Positions 31,813 to 41,278 of a stretch of DNA of 56,479 bases are shown here, piece by piece. A program made the translations under genes and the position numbers. Under the pieces are notes generated by a model that ran no database searches, was not told where the DNA came from, and saw only the letters and a list, made by a program, of their open reading frames with translations. Each line of letters opens with the position of its first letter. Position 1 is the first letter of the stretch. The stretch comes from a virus. The stretch spans positions 1-56,479 of the IMG/VR virus record IMGVR_UViG_3300031688_001404. One strand, given 5' to 3'.

Positions 31813-33306
31813 TTAAGTTAATGTTTCTAAAAATTCTTCTGAGATATCTTGTTCGATTTCCTCATCAGAGTCTACAGTTGCATCATCACCCATCTGAAAT
31901 AGATTAGAAAATAATACGTCACTGTTCTTTACTGATTTCTGTCTACTGAACTTAGCAAACAAACTTTCAGCCTCATTAATCATTGTCATAGGAGTTTCAC
32001 TCTTAAACAATTTCTCAATGAAATTGATCATATAAACCACTTCTACTGGAATATGATCATCAATCTGTCGGGCTTTGCCCTTACCACTTACTTGTGACCA
32101 TAAGTTATGATCTGTATTAATTAATGGCATGGTAGCATCTGCAAAGCGATTTGCTCGTTGAATAGATTCAATATGAGAATACGTGTTGTGACCTTGCATC
32201 AACATATAAGTCAATGAATCCCAACTTGTCTTTGATACATCTCCGTTCTTATCAAGCGCACCTACTCCTTGATAACACATATCGCCCATCGTTAAACGAT
32301 CTGCAATAGGTGAACGATAAGGCAACCGTACTGTACTACCCTTTAATGATTTATCATTAATGAATCGATCAGTCTGTAACCTAAATGATTCACTCTTATA
32401 TATTGATTCAGCGTAGATTTCACCCTTCGATGCACCAATGAATGGCGATGCTGCGTCAAATGTAAATTCCATATCAGAATTTACATGCTCGCGCAACGCT
32501 CGTTTTATTGCAGTATAAACTACAGCAAGTTCGAGTTTGCCTACACCTAGCACATGAACTAAATCTCGTTCGCCTCGCTCAAGTAATTTGTCATCACGCA
32601 TCTGAATTAGTCTGCGTAATAAGATATCAATTTTGTTTGACTTACAAGCACCAGAAAATGCCCAACCCTCAAATGGATAATGCTTAACTGCATCATACCA
32701 TACACGAGATTCTTGCTCATTCATACCTTGCATAACATTTAAGTATTTAGTTTCAAACTTTCTGTTCTTTACAAAGAAGTCAGCATTAAACTTAGTATAA
32801 TCAAGACACTGTTGGAAATCTTTGATACCACTAGTCGCTGAATACTGCGGCAATGTGGCAAGCGTGGGAACATCAAGAATCATACTATAATCTGCGGTGT
32901 GTTCAAGCCAATTCAACACTTGATGACGTAAACTATCATCTGTCTTGAAATTCTTCCAATCACACTTGATAACACCAGTTACGATTTGATAACCACCAGA
33001 ATCACCCATGATAAAAGTCTTACTTCTATCACGTGTTTGAATGATCATGTCACGCTTATCAGTCTTAGTGATATCTCGCTGAGCATGTCCAACCGAATAT
33101 AATCCCCATTTATATTGAAAATATGAATCATCTTCTTTTAAGAAATTACAACCTGCTAAACCATGTTCAAGTCCCACGGGTATACGCTCAGGAGGAAAAT
33201 AACCATCCCCCTGATGGTGATACCGTGTAATGATATTATTATAGAAATTGCTGATGCTAGGTAGCCATACAGCGTAATCTTCATTAGTATCAGTCAAATT
33301 CGCCAT
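31813..33306 (-). CDS. dpdA: DpdA-like DNA 7-deazaguanine transglycosylase
   Basis: 497 residues. A TGT-like TIM-barrel shows DSGGYQIVTG (102-111), LDVPT (~144-148), LNVMQGM, AFSGACKS, HVLGVG and FDAASPF, corresponding to the base-binding and catalytic Asp regions of tRNA-guanine transglycosylases. DpdA-family members exchange guanine in DNA for preQ0-type bases, protecting against restriction. FolE and QueE lie just upstream in the transcription order and the clamp gene is 3 nt away. Which deazaguanine is inserted cannot be told. Confidence 0.82.
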   Translation of the reverse strand: MANLTDTNEDYAVWLPSISNFYNNIITRYHHQGDGYFPPERIPVGLEHGLAGCNFLKEDDSYFQYKWGLYSVGHAQRDITKTDKRDMIIQTRDRSKTFIMGDSGGYQIVTGVIKCDWKNFKTDDSLRHQVLNWLEHTADYSMILDVPTLATLPQYSATSGIKDFQQCLDYTKFNADFFVKNRKFETKYLNVMQGMNEQESRVWYDAVKHYPFEGWAFSGACKSNKIDILLRRLIQMRDDKLLERGERDLVHVLGVGKLELAVVYTAIKRALREHVNSDMEFTFDAASPFIGASKGEIYAESIYKSESFRLQTDRFINDKSLKGSTVRLPYRSPIADRLTMGDMCYQGVGALDKNGDVSKTSWDSLTYMLMQGHNTYSHIESIQRANRFADATMPLINTDHNLWSQVSGKGKARQIDDHIPVEVVYMINFIEKLFKSETPMTMINEAESLFAKFSRQKSVKNSDVLFSNLFQMGDDATVDSDEEIEQDISEEFLETLT

Positions 33307-33309
33307 ACA

Positions 33310-34065
33310 TTACACCGTTAGAGCAGGAAGGATATAGTCATACTTAGCAATGCCAGAATCTACTGAAATCTGTAGAGCGCCGCGTGCTGAAATTTGCATT
33401 ACACATGAACTAGACATACCCAATTTTAGGATAGCCAATACTTGCGATAGAGGCCATGCATAGCCTTGTGATAATGTACCATTTACATTGGTTGCAAAGA
33501 TACGCTTACCTGTATAAGAACCATCTGCTGCACCAACAGTAACAACCAAGTTACCATCTTCTGTCTTAACAGTAAAGTTAGGTTCAATGTCACCATAGAT
33601 TGCTGCGACTTGTTGCAATTCTGTTACTTTCGCTTTGGTAGGTTCAAATGCGATATCCCATTCAACACCTTTGAATGTAACAGTTTTTAATGTTTGATCT
33701 ATAATCTCTTTACTCATAAAGCGATACTGATCTTTATTACCATCACCATCTTTGAATAACAAATGATCAGGCGTATCAACACCATTGCGATCTCGTGTTA
33801 CTACTGTGACAGTAGCATTCTCTGATTGAGTTGAATATGCACCAAGACCAGAAACTCCTGCTAAGAAGCCTAGATTACCCATACCGATTTCACCTTGAAA
33901 CTCAGGTGCAGCGTTATGAAGTTTACCCTTCAAGATAACTGTACGATCTGCGTTCATCGCGTCAAGTGTTGTTTCTGTATCAGAACTTGTTAATTTAACT
34001 GCTGTAAATCCAGCGGGACCTGCTGTGTGTTTTACAATATCTTGTATTACGTCACGTGTATTCAT
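33310..34065 (-). CDS. DNA polymerase sliding clamp-like protein (gp45 type)
   Basis: 251 residues, close to T4 gp45 (228). Alternating strands, a GFLAGVSGLG segment like the gp45 N-terminal domain, MKILKLG-like AILKLGMSSS, and a C-terminal YDYILPALTV resemble phage processivity clamps, but identity is low. Early promoter with 16-nt spacer at 34111-34138. Alternative: another beta-rich replication accessory. Confidence 0.6.
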   Translation of the reverse strand: MNTRDVIQDIVKHTAGPAGFTAVKLTSSDTETTLDAMNADRTVILKGKLHNAAPEFQGEIGMGNLGFLAGVSGLGAYSTQSENATVTVVTRDRNGVDTPDHLLFKDGDGNKDQYRFMSKEIIDQTLKTVTFKGVEWDIAFEPTKAKVTELQQVAAIYGDIEPNFTVKTEDGNLVVTVGAADGSYTGKRIFATNVNGTLSQGYAWPLSQVLAILKLGMSSSCVMQISARGALQISVDSGIAKYDYILPALTV

Positions 34066-34110
34066 TTACTTCTCCAATTTTAATTAATATTATTATCAAT
34101 TAGTGTTATT

Positions 34111-34138
34111 ATTATACATCATAAATTATATTTGTCAA
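34111..34138 (-). promoter_or_regulatory. sigma70-type promoter (TTGACA-N16-TATAAT)
   Basis: -35 at 34133-34138, -10 at 34111-34116; drives the clamp-dpdA block. Confidence 0.7.
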
Positions 34139-34169
34139 GGTAAACTTTACATTTACCCTGACTTTTATA

Positions 34170-36320
34170 TTATCCAATGATATACCCATAATCCTTAACT
34201 GCTGCCTTTAACTTATCATCTAGTTCAGTACCATACTTACTCGTACCTAACTCAGTTACTAAGTACGTTTTGAAGAATCGTTCTAGCATTTCATCTATCG
34301 TCATAGCAACTTGTGTCGGCTTATTCATATTACTTAACATAAGATTATTAGTAAATTGCTGCATCCTAACATTCTTACAGTAAATAGCGAAGGCTTGGAA
34401 TGGTGCATTCTCTATGAACAATGCCCCTTCTGCCGCCTCTACATAATTGCCAATTCCATATTCACGTAGTACCATACTTAGTATGCCCGAAGAGAACTCA
34501 GTAGCATCTGATAACTTACTTATTTTGCTAACCACTGTTGGACACGCGCTCAAAGATGCGTTTACCGTTTGAGGCAGAATACACATGTTTGCAAGTGTAT
34601 TATTGGTATCTTTAACGAAGGCAGACAATCCTCTATGATCGACATAACCTGTTGATCGCTGATTAATCAACACGTCAAAGGCATTCTTCGCAACAACCTG
34701 TTGGGATACAATGTGTTCAAGTTGTGTATCAGGCTTTCTTTGATTACCATCTGTAAATACAGATAGTGCAACATATGCAGCGTCATGTTTGATACTTTGC
34801 ATAAAGTTTGGTACTGCACCTACCTCTACGAACAACGTCTGATCAATAGCATTGTAACCAATTTCTGAACCTGTCCATGTTAACGGCTTAAATACCTTAC
34901 CAATTTCAACTTCATCATCACGCTTAACACCATAAACCATTGCCCTTGCTGCATCCGAAATCATACGGAACCGATTGGCTTTCTCTTGCTTATTCACATT
35001 TTGTGCTAGTACATTCAGCGACCTGTGTCGTGAAAACATATATAGCATTTGATCTAATTTAGGTCCAGACATTTTACTACTTAACATGTTTGCATTATTT
35101 TTTGACGCTTCATATGCCATTACAATAAATAATGTTAGTGTTGCAACAATTGCTTCATCATTATTTACATACGCAAATTGATCTGCAATAGATGAACGTA
35201 ATACACCATTTGATTTTAATTCATTGTCTATACGTGATAACATATCATCTAGACGACCAATAAAATCAAGATAACAATGCTCATACTTTCCAAATGGGTC
35301 TTTACCCTCTCCTAACCGAGTCACGTGATCATTCATTTTTGAGTGCTTTGGGCTACATGTTACAATCATTAACCGCAATGCGAAATCTCTTGAAACTTTA
35401 GCATCTGACACGCCATAAGACATAAAGAATTTGCCCAATCGCTCAGACAATTGATTCATTTCATCATAATATTTTTCTGATAACGCATTGTAACACAAAT
35501 CAATATCAGTTACATCCGTGCTTGTCGAATTTGGCGTTACAAATAGTTCTGTTCTTTCGGCTGCACTAGGGTTTGAGTAATATTTAAGCGTCAATAATTC
35601 TCTATCAAAGATTGCATCATGCATCTGATCAATGATAGTTAGAAGTTTCTCTCGTTCATCGTCAGTGTTTGATTGCAATTCCAATTCATTGTAAATATCT
35701 TCGCTGGTGAAATTCTCAAATTCACGCATACGTGAAATACATATAGAGTTAACAGGTGCATCAGCAGCAGACGAATAAAATGCAAAATCACTTTTATTGA
35801 ACTCAATTGCACCATCTTCATCTACATTTACATCATCTAATTTTAGGTACATAATATCACCATTATATGATCCATTGAAGGCAACTGATAGTGAAATAGT
35901 ACGCTGTTGTCCATCAATAAGATCAAGGATGAAATCAATATTCTTCTTAATATACGTCATATTTTTACGATTTAACAGTGTTGCATTCTCGCCTTTAGTA
36001 ATGATGTGCGGTGGAATCTCTAAAGACGTTTTAATGGTATCCTCATAATGTTGAATAGAGTGACGTGCACATGTTAATTCTGGAATTGACATTCCATTAA
36101 ATATGCTAGACACCAAATGCATCATTTTCAATGGGCCATATACAGGAGAACGCTGTCCATGTGCGATTGCAAGTTGCTGACCATCATGACCACCCAACAT
36201 TTTTAAATATTCGGCTACACTATAATGCGTGTATCTCGCTTTGCTATATTTGAATGTTGATTTTGTATTGGTTACTCTGACTGCTGCCTTAATTACTTTT
36301 GCCAACTGTAATGAACCCAT
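34170..36320 (-). CDS. DUF262 + DUF1524 protein (GmrSD/ParB-like nuclease superfamily)
   Basis: 716 residues. The DUF262 signature DLIDGQQRTISL is at 134-144. A C-terminal HNH-like DUF1524 region has LEHIVSQQ (~534) and NTLANMCILPQTVN. This pairing is that of GmrSD-type type IV restriction proteins that act on modified DNA. The DGQQR motif is also shared with DndB/DpdB proteins, partners of DNA-modification enzymes. Only one gene lies between it and dpdA, so it may help modify phage DNA or attack competing phages. Driven by its own promoter (36358-36386). Confidence 0.75.
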   Translation of the reverse strand: MGSLQLAKVIKAAVRVTNTKSTFKYSKARYTHYSVAEYLKMLGGHDGQQLAIAHGQRSPVYGPLKMMHLVSSIFNGMSIPELTCARHSIQHYEDTIKTSLEIPPHIITKGENATLLNRKNMTYIKKNIDFILDLIDGQQRTISLSVAFNGSYNGDIMYLKLDDVNVDEDGAIEFNKSDFAFYSSAADAPVNSICISRMREFENFTSEDIYNELELQSNTDDEREKLLTIIDQMHDAIFDRELLTLKYYSNPSAAERTELFVTPNSTSTDVTDIDLCYNALSEKYYDEMNQLSERLGKFFMSYGVSDAKVSRDFALRLMIVTCSPKHSKMNDHVTRLGEGKDPFGKYEHCYLDFIGRLDDMLSRIDNELKSNGVLRSSIADQFAYVNNDEAIVATLTLFIVMAYEASKNNANMLSSKMSGPKLDQMLYMFSRHRSLNVLAQNVNKQEKANRFRMISDAARAMVYGVKRDDEVEIGKVFKPLTWTGSEIGYNAIDQTLFVEVGAVPNFMQSIKHDAAYVALSVFTDGNQRKPDTQLEHIVSQQVVAKNAFDVLINQRSTGYVDHRGLSAFVKDTNNTLANMCILPQTVNASLSACPTVVSKISKLSDATEFSSGILSMVLREYGIGNYVEAAEGALFIENAPFQAFAIYCKNVRMQQFTNNLMLSNMNKPTQVAMTIDEMLERFFKTYLVTELGTSKYGTELDDKLKAAVKDYGYIIG

Positions 36321-36357
36321 GTGTACTTCCTTTCTTGATTGATTAACTTACTTAACT

Positions 36358-36386
36358 ATTGTATAACAATAGTTCTTACTTGTCAA
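36358..36386 (-). promoter_or_regulatory. sigma70-type promoter (TTGACA-N17-TACAAT)
   Basis: -35 at 36381-36386, -10 at 36358-36363, spacer 17; drives the DUF262/DUF1524 gene. Confidence 0.7.
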
Positions 36387-36413
36387 CCCTTATTATAAAT
36401 TATTTCACTTATT

Positions 36414-36485
36414 TCATCCCACGGGGTGGTATGCACGATATCCCTCTGCATCAAATATCATACTATTGTTATTTTCTATCTTCAT
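36414..36485 (-). CDS. Tiny putative protein (23 aa)
   Basis: ATG-started reading frame (MKIENNNSMIFDAEGYRAYHPVG) 3 nt after the preceding tiny gene and before the promoter at 36358. Very short; expression uncertain. Confidence 0.3.
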   Translation of the reverse strand: MKIENNNSMIFDAEGYRAYHPVG

Positions 36486-36488
36486 TTT

Positions 36489-36596
36489 TTATTCCATCAT
36501 TTCTTGTAGTTCTACTAACTTTTGAATAATTTCTTCAATAGTATTTCGATCTTGCTCGTTATCTGTATCGATTTCTATCTCTAGTTTGATCTTCAT
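36489..36596 (-). CDS. Tiny putative acidic protein (35 aa)
   Basis: Starts MKIKLEIEIDTDNEQDR and is one amphipathic helix-like stretch (NTIEEIIQKLVELQEMME). Sits 2 nt after the CxxC mini-gene stop, with no other ORF in the gap. Probably real but unproven. Confidence 0.4.
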   Translation of the reverse strand: MKIKLEIEIDTDNEQDRNTIEEIIQKLVELQEMME

Positions 36597-36598
36597 TT

Positions 36599-36697
36599 TT
36601 ATTCCTCATGGTGACAACAAGCCACGCACATATTTGGTGGTGTGTCACTATTCCAATTTTCTTGTGATATATGGTTAGTGAAAAAATCATGTTCCAT
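36599..36697 (-). CDS. Tiny putative CxxCC protein (32 aa)
   Basis: Begins MEHDFFTNH and ends with MCVACCHHEE, a Cys/His cluster able to bind a metal. Lies just downstream of the sugar dehydrogenase gene. Function unknown. Confidence 0.4.
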   Translation of the reverse strand: MEHDFFTNHISQENWNSDTPPNMCVACCHHEE

Positions 36698-36719
36698 GAT
36701 ATCAGATACATCACGTACA

Positions 36720-37676
36720 TCACAATTTTAACAATTCATTATTCGTATCAATCACTTGTTTCAATATATTACTACCAGTAAATTTCTGGAATGCTAATGT
36801 GTCTTTAGGGAAACAATAACCAGAAAATCCTAATGTACCTTTGCAATTTTGTGCTTGCATATGACTAGGTCCTATGTTCTCAAACGTTGCCAATATATTA
36901 ATCATATGATTATAATCGTAATCAAAATCTTTTGTCTTATCATAAACTTCATGAAAAAATGCTACCTTTGTAGCGAGCCATGTGTTGTGAACATATTTTA
37001 TCATGCTTGCTGTATTTCTATCAGTAATCATAAACTTTGTTGGATTCAGTGGACCGAGTAACATTTTTTCCCAGTAATACCCTTCTGTTGCTGATTTATC
37101 TGCCACACCAATGATTAGTGTTTTCTGATTATCAAAATCTTCCTTAGCAGTTTCAGCACGTAGGAATTCTGGACAATAAGTAACATTGTCTGGATACTTA
37201 GACATCATATCTGGCGATACCGTACTCTTTAATAAAATATGAATATCGTTATTAAGTGTCATCAATTCATCAATTACAGATCGCACAATACTATCATCAC
37301 ATTCACCATTATCTAACGACGGTGTAGGTACTGCTACTATCGCACAGGTAGCAGTTTTGTAATCTTCTATGTGATTATTCGGATACACGACAGGATCAAT
37401 GCGTGATACCTTAACTTTGCTTGTTTTTTCAATATAATCAGCGAATGTATTGCCAACAAATCCACAACCTACCACTAGCATATGCTGGGTTTCATAAAAC
37501 TCATCATGTTCCGATTCTTGAATCTGCAATTTCCAATGATTCGACTGATCTATGTAACTATACATTTGATCCCTAAAACCCTTGTAACCAGATCGCATCC
37601 AATGTTCTTGGGCAATATTGGCATTGTTATCTAAATTACGAATAATACCCTTCAACTTTGTTCTTAATCCCATCAT
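36720..37676 (-). CDS. UDP-glucose/GDP-mannose dehydrogenase-like protein, C-terminally short
   Basis: 318 residues from start MMGLRTKL (37676, AGGAG just upstream). NAD-binding VVGCGFVGNT, VAVPTPS, KSTVSP, a YCPEFLR segment, and the catalytic cysteine in GYCFPKD are present. The usual C-terminal UDP-binding domain is absent (full enzymes are ~400-440 residues), so substrate binding or oligomer form must differ. Expected product class: uronic acid nucleotide sugar. Overlaps the radical SAM/SPASM gene upstream unless the later start is used. Confidence 0.78.
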   Translation of the reverse strand: MMGLRTKLKGIIRNLDNNANIAQEHWMRSGYKGFRDQMYSYIDQSNHWKLQIQESEHDEFYETQHMLVVGCGFVGNTFADYIEKTSKVKVSRIDPVVYPNNHIEDYKTATCAIVAVPTPSLDNGECDDSIVRSVIDELMTLNNDIHILLKSTVSPDMMSKYPDNVTYCPEFLRAETAKEDFDNQKTLIIGVADKSATEGYYWEKMLLGPLNPTKFMITDRNTASMIKYVHNTWLATKVAFFHEVYDKTKDFDYDYNHMINILATFENIGPSHMQAQNCKGTLGFSGYCFPKDTLAFQKFTGSNILKQVIDTNNELLKL

Positions 37677-37686
37677 AATTCTCCTG

Positions 37687-38775
37687 TTACTTAAATTGTG
37701 CTGCAAACGGATCAAACTCTGCGCCGCATTTCATTGAACATACGCCCAACTTGCCATCTTCTATACTATTCTTTGCCCAACTGTCTTGTATATCCTTCAT
37801 TACGCCAGTATTGAATACACCTTCAATGCCATGTAGTTTCACACTCAGCGCATCTTTACCACCCGCGTTATCAATGAAATCCCAGATCTGTTCTACTTTA
37901 GGATCATCATGCCACCACTTGTACATTCTTCCTGCTGTCCAACAGCATGGCATCAAAATGCCCTCTGCTGTTACAAATATATTCTTATCTTTTGCTACTT
38001 TGCAATTAATCTTAGCAGTGTCATAGTATTGTTTCATTGAACCATATGTTTTTTCTATCTCTGCTTGCTTCAATAATTCCAAATTCTGATGCTCTGCTTT
38101 CTTAGGCTTCGCGAGTACTTGTGTTACTGCTCCTTTACGATTCGTACCTTGATGTGTTTCTTTCTTTTCACTAGTTGCACTAATGAATCTACCTGTTTTC
38201 TTCTTGATGAATTTCTCAACACCCCATTCTTTCGCTAGTTGTTCTGCACGATCTACATCACATTCACTATGCTCAAAGATTAGATAATCCCATCTTGCTC
38301 TGCCGCCAGCAGCGATAAATGCTTTCATGTTTCTCTCAACAATCTCCCACTTAACGCCCTGTCTGTACAAATGATTCGTATTTTCTAATCCATCAACACT
38401 AAATATCACTGCGCCGTTTTTACCAATGACCTGTGCCAATTGTGTCCACCATTCCGCAGATCTTGCACCTGCATTGGTATTCATGCTCAACCACATTTCA
38501 TCGTTACATGCACGAAACCATTCAAATATTTCCAATGCATCTGATGCGGAAATGGGATCACCCAAATTACCACACATATACATCGTATCTAATTGCGAAA
38601 TGAAATCAGGCGGGAACATATCAATGCAATCATCTAGCGTCAACTCAGCCAGATTGTCTTTGATATGTTTGTTGACTGCACCACCATTTTCATTACGATC
38701 ACACATAGTACATGACGCATTACATCGCTGGGTCACTTCTAAGTGTAATTGTTTTATATCTTTATACTTATACAT
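37687..38775 (-). CDS. Radical SAM/SPASM protein (full length)
   Basis: 362 residues. Cluster motif CNASCTMC at residues 18-25, GDP-containing strand MCGNLGDP, then SPASM cysteines INC, LMPCCWTAG and CSMKCG in the last 110 residues. It is the unsplit relative of the gene pair 5610-6278 and 5216-5626. Substrate unknown; adjacent sugar dehydrogenase and glycosyltransferase-like genes suggest a carbohydrate or surface-modification context. Confidence 0.82.
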   Translation of the reverse strand: MYKYKDIKQLHLEVTQRCNASCTMCDRNENGGAVNKHIKDNLAELTLDDCIDMFPPDFISQLDTMYMCGNLGDPISASDALEIFEWFRACNDEMWLSMNTNAGARSAEWWTQLAQVIGKNGAVIFSVDGLENTNHLYRQGVKWEIVERNMKAFIAAGGRARWDYLIFEHSECDVDRAEQLAKEWGVEKFIKKKTGRFISATSEKKETHQGTNRKGAVTQVLAKPKKAEHQNLELLKQAEIEKTYGSMKQYYDTAKINCKVAKDKNIFVTAEGILMPCCWTAGRMYKWWHDDPKVEQIWDFIDNAGGKDALSVKLHGIEGVFNTGVMKDIQDSWAKNSIEDGKLGVCSMKCGAEFDPFAAQFK

Positions 38776-38797
38776 TGTTATCTATTTCCTAGTTTCT

Positions 38798-39151
38798 TCA
38801 ATACACTTGATTAAAGATAAAATAATCTACTACGAAGGTCATCTCCGCACCAATAAATACTGCAACATAATAATTGTTGGTTACATTCCATAATTGTTTT
38901 ATAACAAACCAAGCAATCAATACTCTTAATGTATAAAGTATATCAGCCACAATTAATTCTGCAAATACTGGTAATTTCTGAGCATTAAATAGTAATGCAA
39001 ACAATCCATTATCATACATGAAACTCAATTGTGCTGCAATCAGTACAGCGACATAATAGTTTACATATCTATTAAAAAACTTGATTACGTGTGCTGTTAT
39101 GATTAATCTATATGCAACGTATACTACGTTTGCGTAAAATAACTCAATCAT
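38798..39151 (-). CDS. Small multi-span membrane protein with internal duplication
   Basis: 117 residues with about four hydrophobic helices. The halves repeat: NYYVAVLIAAQLSFMYD near residue 31-47 and NYYVAVFIGAEMTFVVDY near 92-109. This is an internal gene duplication giving a pseudo-symmetric membrane protein. Overlaps the next gene by 8 nt. Function unknown. Confidence 0.6.
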   Translation of the reverse strand: MIELFYANVVYVAYRLIITAHVIKFFNRYVNYYVAVLIAAQLSFMYDNGLFALLFNAQKLPVFAELIVADILYTLRVLIAWFVIKQLWNVTNNYYVAVFIGAEMTFVVDYFIFNQVY

Positions 39152-39389
39152 CTAGTATCAACTTCACATCAACGCCCGGTCCAATCTGACTAGGCAACCC
39201 ACCATGCTCTTCCATATAATATTTAATCACTGCACGATACCATAACTGACTGTTATGCTGTGCTACTTTATTAAATTTATAGATTGAGTCATTATCTGCT
39301 TTCATAGTGCTAATAGCACGTGCGGATTCTCTTTGTAATTCTCTTAGATCGTATCCGTCTAAGATTAAATCCCACAATTCATTATCCAT
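39144..39389 (-). CDS. Hypothetical protein (81 aa)
   Basis: Helical N-terminal half (LWDLILDGYDLRELQRESARA). No domain recognised. Abuts the 82-aa gene and overlaps the membrane-protein gene. Confidence 0.55.
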   Translation of the reverse strand: MDNELWDLILDGYDLRELQRESARAISTMKADNDSIYKFNKVAQHNSQLWYRAVIKYYMEEHGGLPSQIGPGVDVKLILDD

Positions 39390-39638
39390 TTAATTCTCTA
39401 TTCCTTGTATCCTAACTAACATTGCATCTTCTGCTTTCTTAAATCTATATTCAAATATACGATGACCCGTAGATCGCATTCCACTTGAATCAAATGTAAA
39501 ATCTTCTTCGTACTTGAATCCCATATTACAAATTCTACCAGTAATTCTATTTGCAACTACGAGATACATATACATTCCATCTGAATATTCACTTGGATAT
39601 ATGAAATCTTCCACAACGAATGTAACTATCTCGTCCAT
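39390..39638 (-). CDS. Hypothetical protein (82 aa)
   Basis: Beta-rich with FEYRFKKAEDAML, ending in IQGIEN. No domain recognised. One nt separates it from the methyltransferase-like gene. Confidence 0.55.
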   Translation of the reverse strand: MDEIVTFVVEDFIYPSEYSDGMYMYLVVANRITGRICNMGFKYEEDFTFDSSGMRSTGHRIFEYRFKKAEDAMLVRIQGIEN

Positions 39639-39639
39639 T

Positions 39640-40563
39640 TTACTTTACTCCTATGATCATAAATCTATCATACAACTCAGTTTTTAATGTACCCTTGTAT
39701 AGAATATTTGACATTTTATATTTATCGAGTGCATCATTTAATGTCTTGACGCAATTACTATGCTGTATATTGTCAAAGTAATTATTAGTCTGTAGTAAAA
39801 CAATTGTGCCTGTGGGTAGATTATTAAACCAATCATCTGACATATGTTCACAACTAGTGTTAATCACAAGATCTATGTCGTTGCAATGCGTTGCACCTGC
39901 GTCTGTATTTACTACTATATCATTATTAAACCATTTAATAGTCGATGCATCTAATGTGATTGGAACTAATTGACCACTGTTGATTTGATTTCTCATCATT
40001 TTTTTAATATGGTGAATAACATCTCCATCTATATCAATCGAATACATCTTATCTATATTAAATTTCTCAAACAACATGTGTGCAATGAAGTTATACCATG
40101 CACCAAATACTGCTACATTTCCTAATACATTCTGATCAACTACTTTGCTTAATTCTTCAACTAACCACTTCTTGCTAGCAATTTGCCCACGACTGTAGAA
40201 ATCATTAAAGTCGGGCACCAAGTCTTCATCGAATGAACGTATGAATCTGTATGCAGCGGGCGTGTAATCATCTTTAACAAAATGCTTCACTAAACCGATT
40301 AGTTTGGACTGTGTCACATCATAGTCAGGCAAGTCTTTATGCATTATACAATTATAAAAACTGCACATTTTTTGCTCGTCAAACTCTATAGCAGAATTAT
40401 CCATATGCGAAAGTCGTATCAATAGATCACGTTTACGATAACCATTATCATGCATCAATGCCTTGAATAGTAAATCAAAATCTGCTGCATACGCTGTACC
40501 AATAAAGTATTCTTGCAACCCATACAACCATGCATGTCTATTAATAAAATCAGACTGATTCAT
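39640..40563 (-). CDS. Methyltransferase-like half of a split GT/MTase pair
   Basis: 307 residues. The C-terminal half matches the end of 7600-9165: NVAVFGAWYNF, SIDIDGDVIHH, DLVINTSCEHM, VLLQTNNYFD and YDRFMIIGVK. The start overlaps the glycosyltransferase-like gene by 14 nt in another frame. The fused paralogue has the same junction sequence within a single chain, so the two products probably work together. Confidence 0.55.
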   Translation of the reverse strand: MNQSDFINRHAWLYGLQEYFIGTAYAADFDLLFKALMHDNGYRKRDLLIRLSHMDNSAIEFDEQKMCSFYNCIMHKDLPDYDVTQSKLIGLVKHFVKDDYTPAAYRFIRSFDEDLVPDFNDFYSRGQIASKKWLVEELSKVVDQNVLGNVAVFGAWYNFIAHMLFEKFNIDKMYSIDIDGDVIHHIKKMMRNQINSGQLVPITLDASTIKWFNNDIVVNTDAGATHCNDIDLVINTSCEHMSDDWFNNLPTGTIVLLQTNNYFDNIQHSNCVKTLNDALDKYKMSNILYKGTLKTELYDRFMIIGVK

Positions 40564-41254
40564 TGAACACTTTCTTCAACCATTCCCAATCATTGATCTT
40601 CTTTAATGCATCAGGATTGTCTTTGTAATCTTCACCAAACCCTTTACCTTGCTCTGCACCAATCAATGCATACTCACCGAATGGTCTATTTTCACCACGC
40701 GATGTCCACACTGCTAAACGATATGCATCGTCTATTTGCTTATTGTGATCTATGATGTTACTCGCTAGTTTTGTACATTCACGAAACGCACTGCGCCATG
40801 TATTGAAAGGATCTGTATTGAACGCAGTGATGTTAGCGATCTCATATAATGGTTTAAATATTGCACCAATACTAGTAGTCATATCTACTTTGAACTCGGT
40901 AGTTGCCAATAGTTTTTTCTTAGGGAATAACTTCACTCCACCATAACCATAAACCAAATCATTAATAGGATTATGACTACGGTACGTGAACACACACTCT
41001 GTCTCTGGTACGCCAGGATATGCATCACGATTCGCACTAGGTTCAAATTTGAACGCAAAATTCTGACTGATGATAGCGTCGGCATCAACCACATAGAAAT
41101 AATCAGTAGATGATAGGTTCGCTGCTGCCTGATGTGCATTCAACAATCCATCAACCCTATCTACACGCTGTGCATGAGGTGCTATCTTTTTTAAATTTTC
41201 GAAGTTTTCGTCGGCAGATGGTTCGCCATACGAAAGCATTATTACATCTAACAT
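40550..41254 (-). CDS. Glycosyltransferase-like half of a split GT/MTase pair
   Basis: 234 residues aligning along its length with residues 1-230 of 7600-9165: MLDVIMLSYGEP, AHQAAANLSST, FYVVDADAII, YGYGGVKLFP, FRECTKLAS. The DxD-like VDADA is a candidate nucleotide-sugar metal site. Sugar and acceptor unknown. Early promoter at 41279-41307. Confidence 0.6.
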   Translation of the reverse strand: MLDVIMLSYGEPSADENFENLKKIAPHAQRVDRVDGLLNAHQAAANLSSTDYFYVVDADAIISQNFAFKFEPSANRDAYPGVPETECVFTYRSHNPINDLVYGYGGVKLFPKKKLLATTEFKVDMTTSIGAIFKPLYEIANITAFNTDPFNTWRSAFRECTKLASNIIDHNKQIDDAYRLAVWTSRGENRPFGEYALIGAEQGKGFGEDYKDNPDALKKINDWEWLKKVFNESV

Positions 41255-41278
41255 ATACTATCCTTATGATTAGTAATT

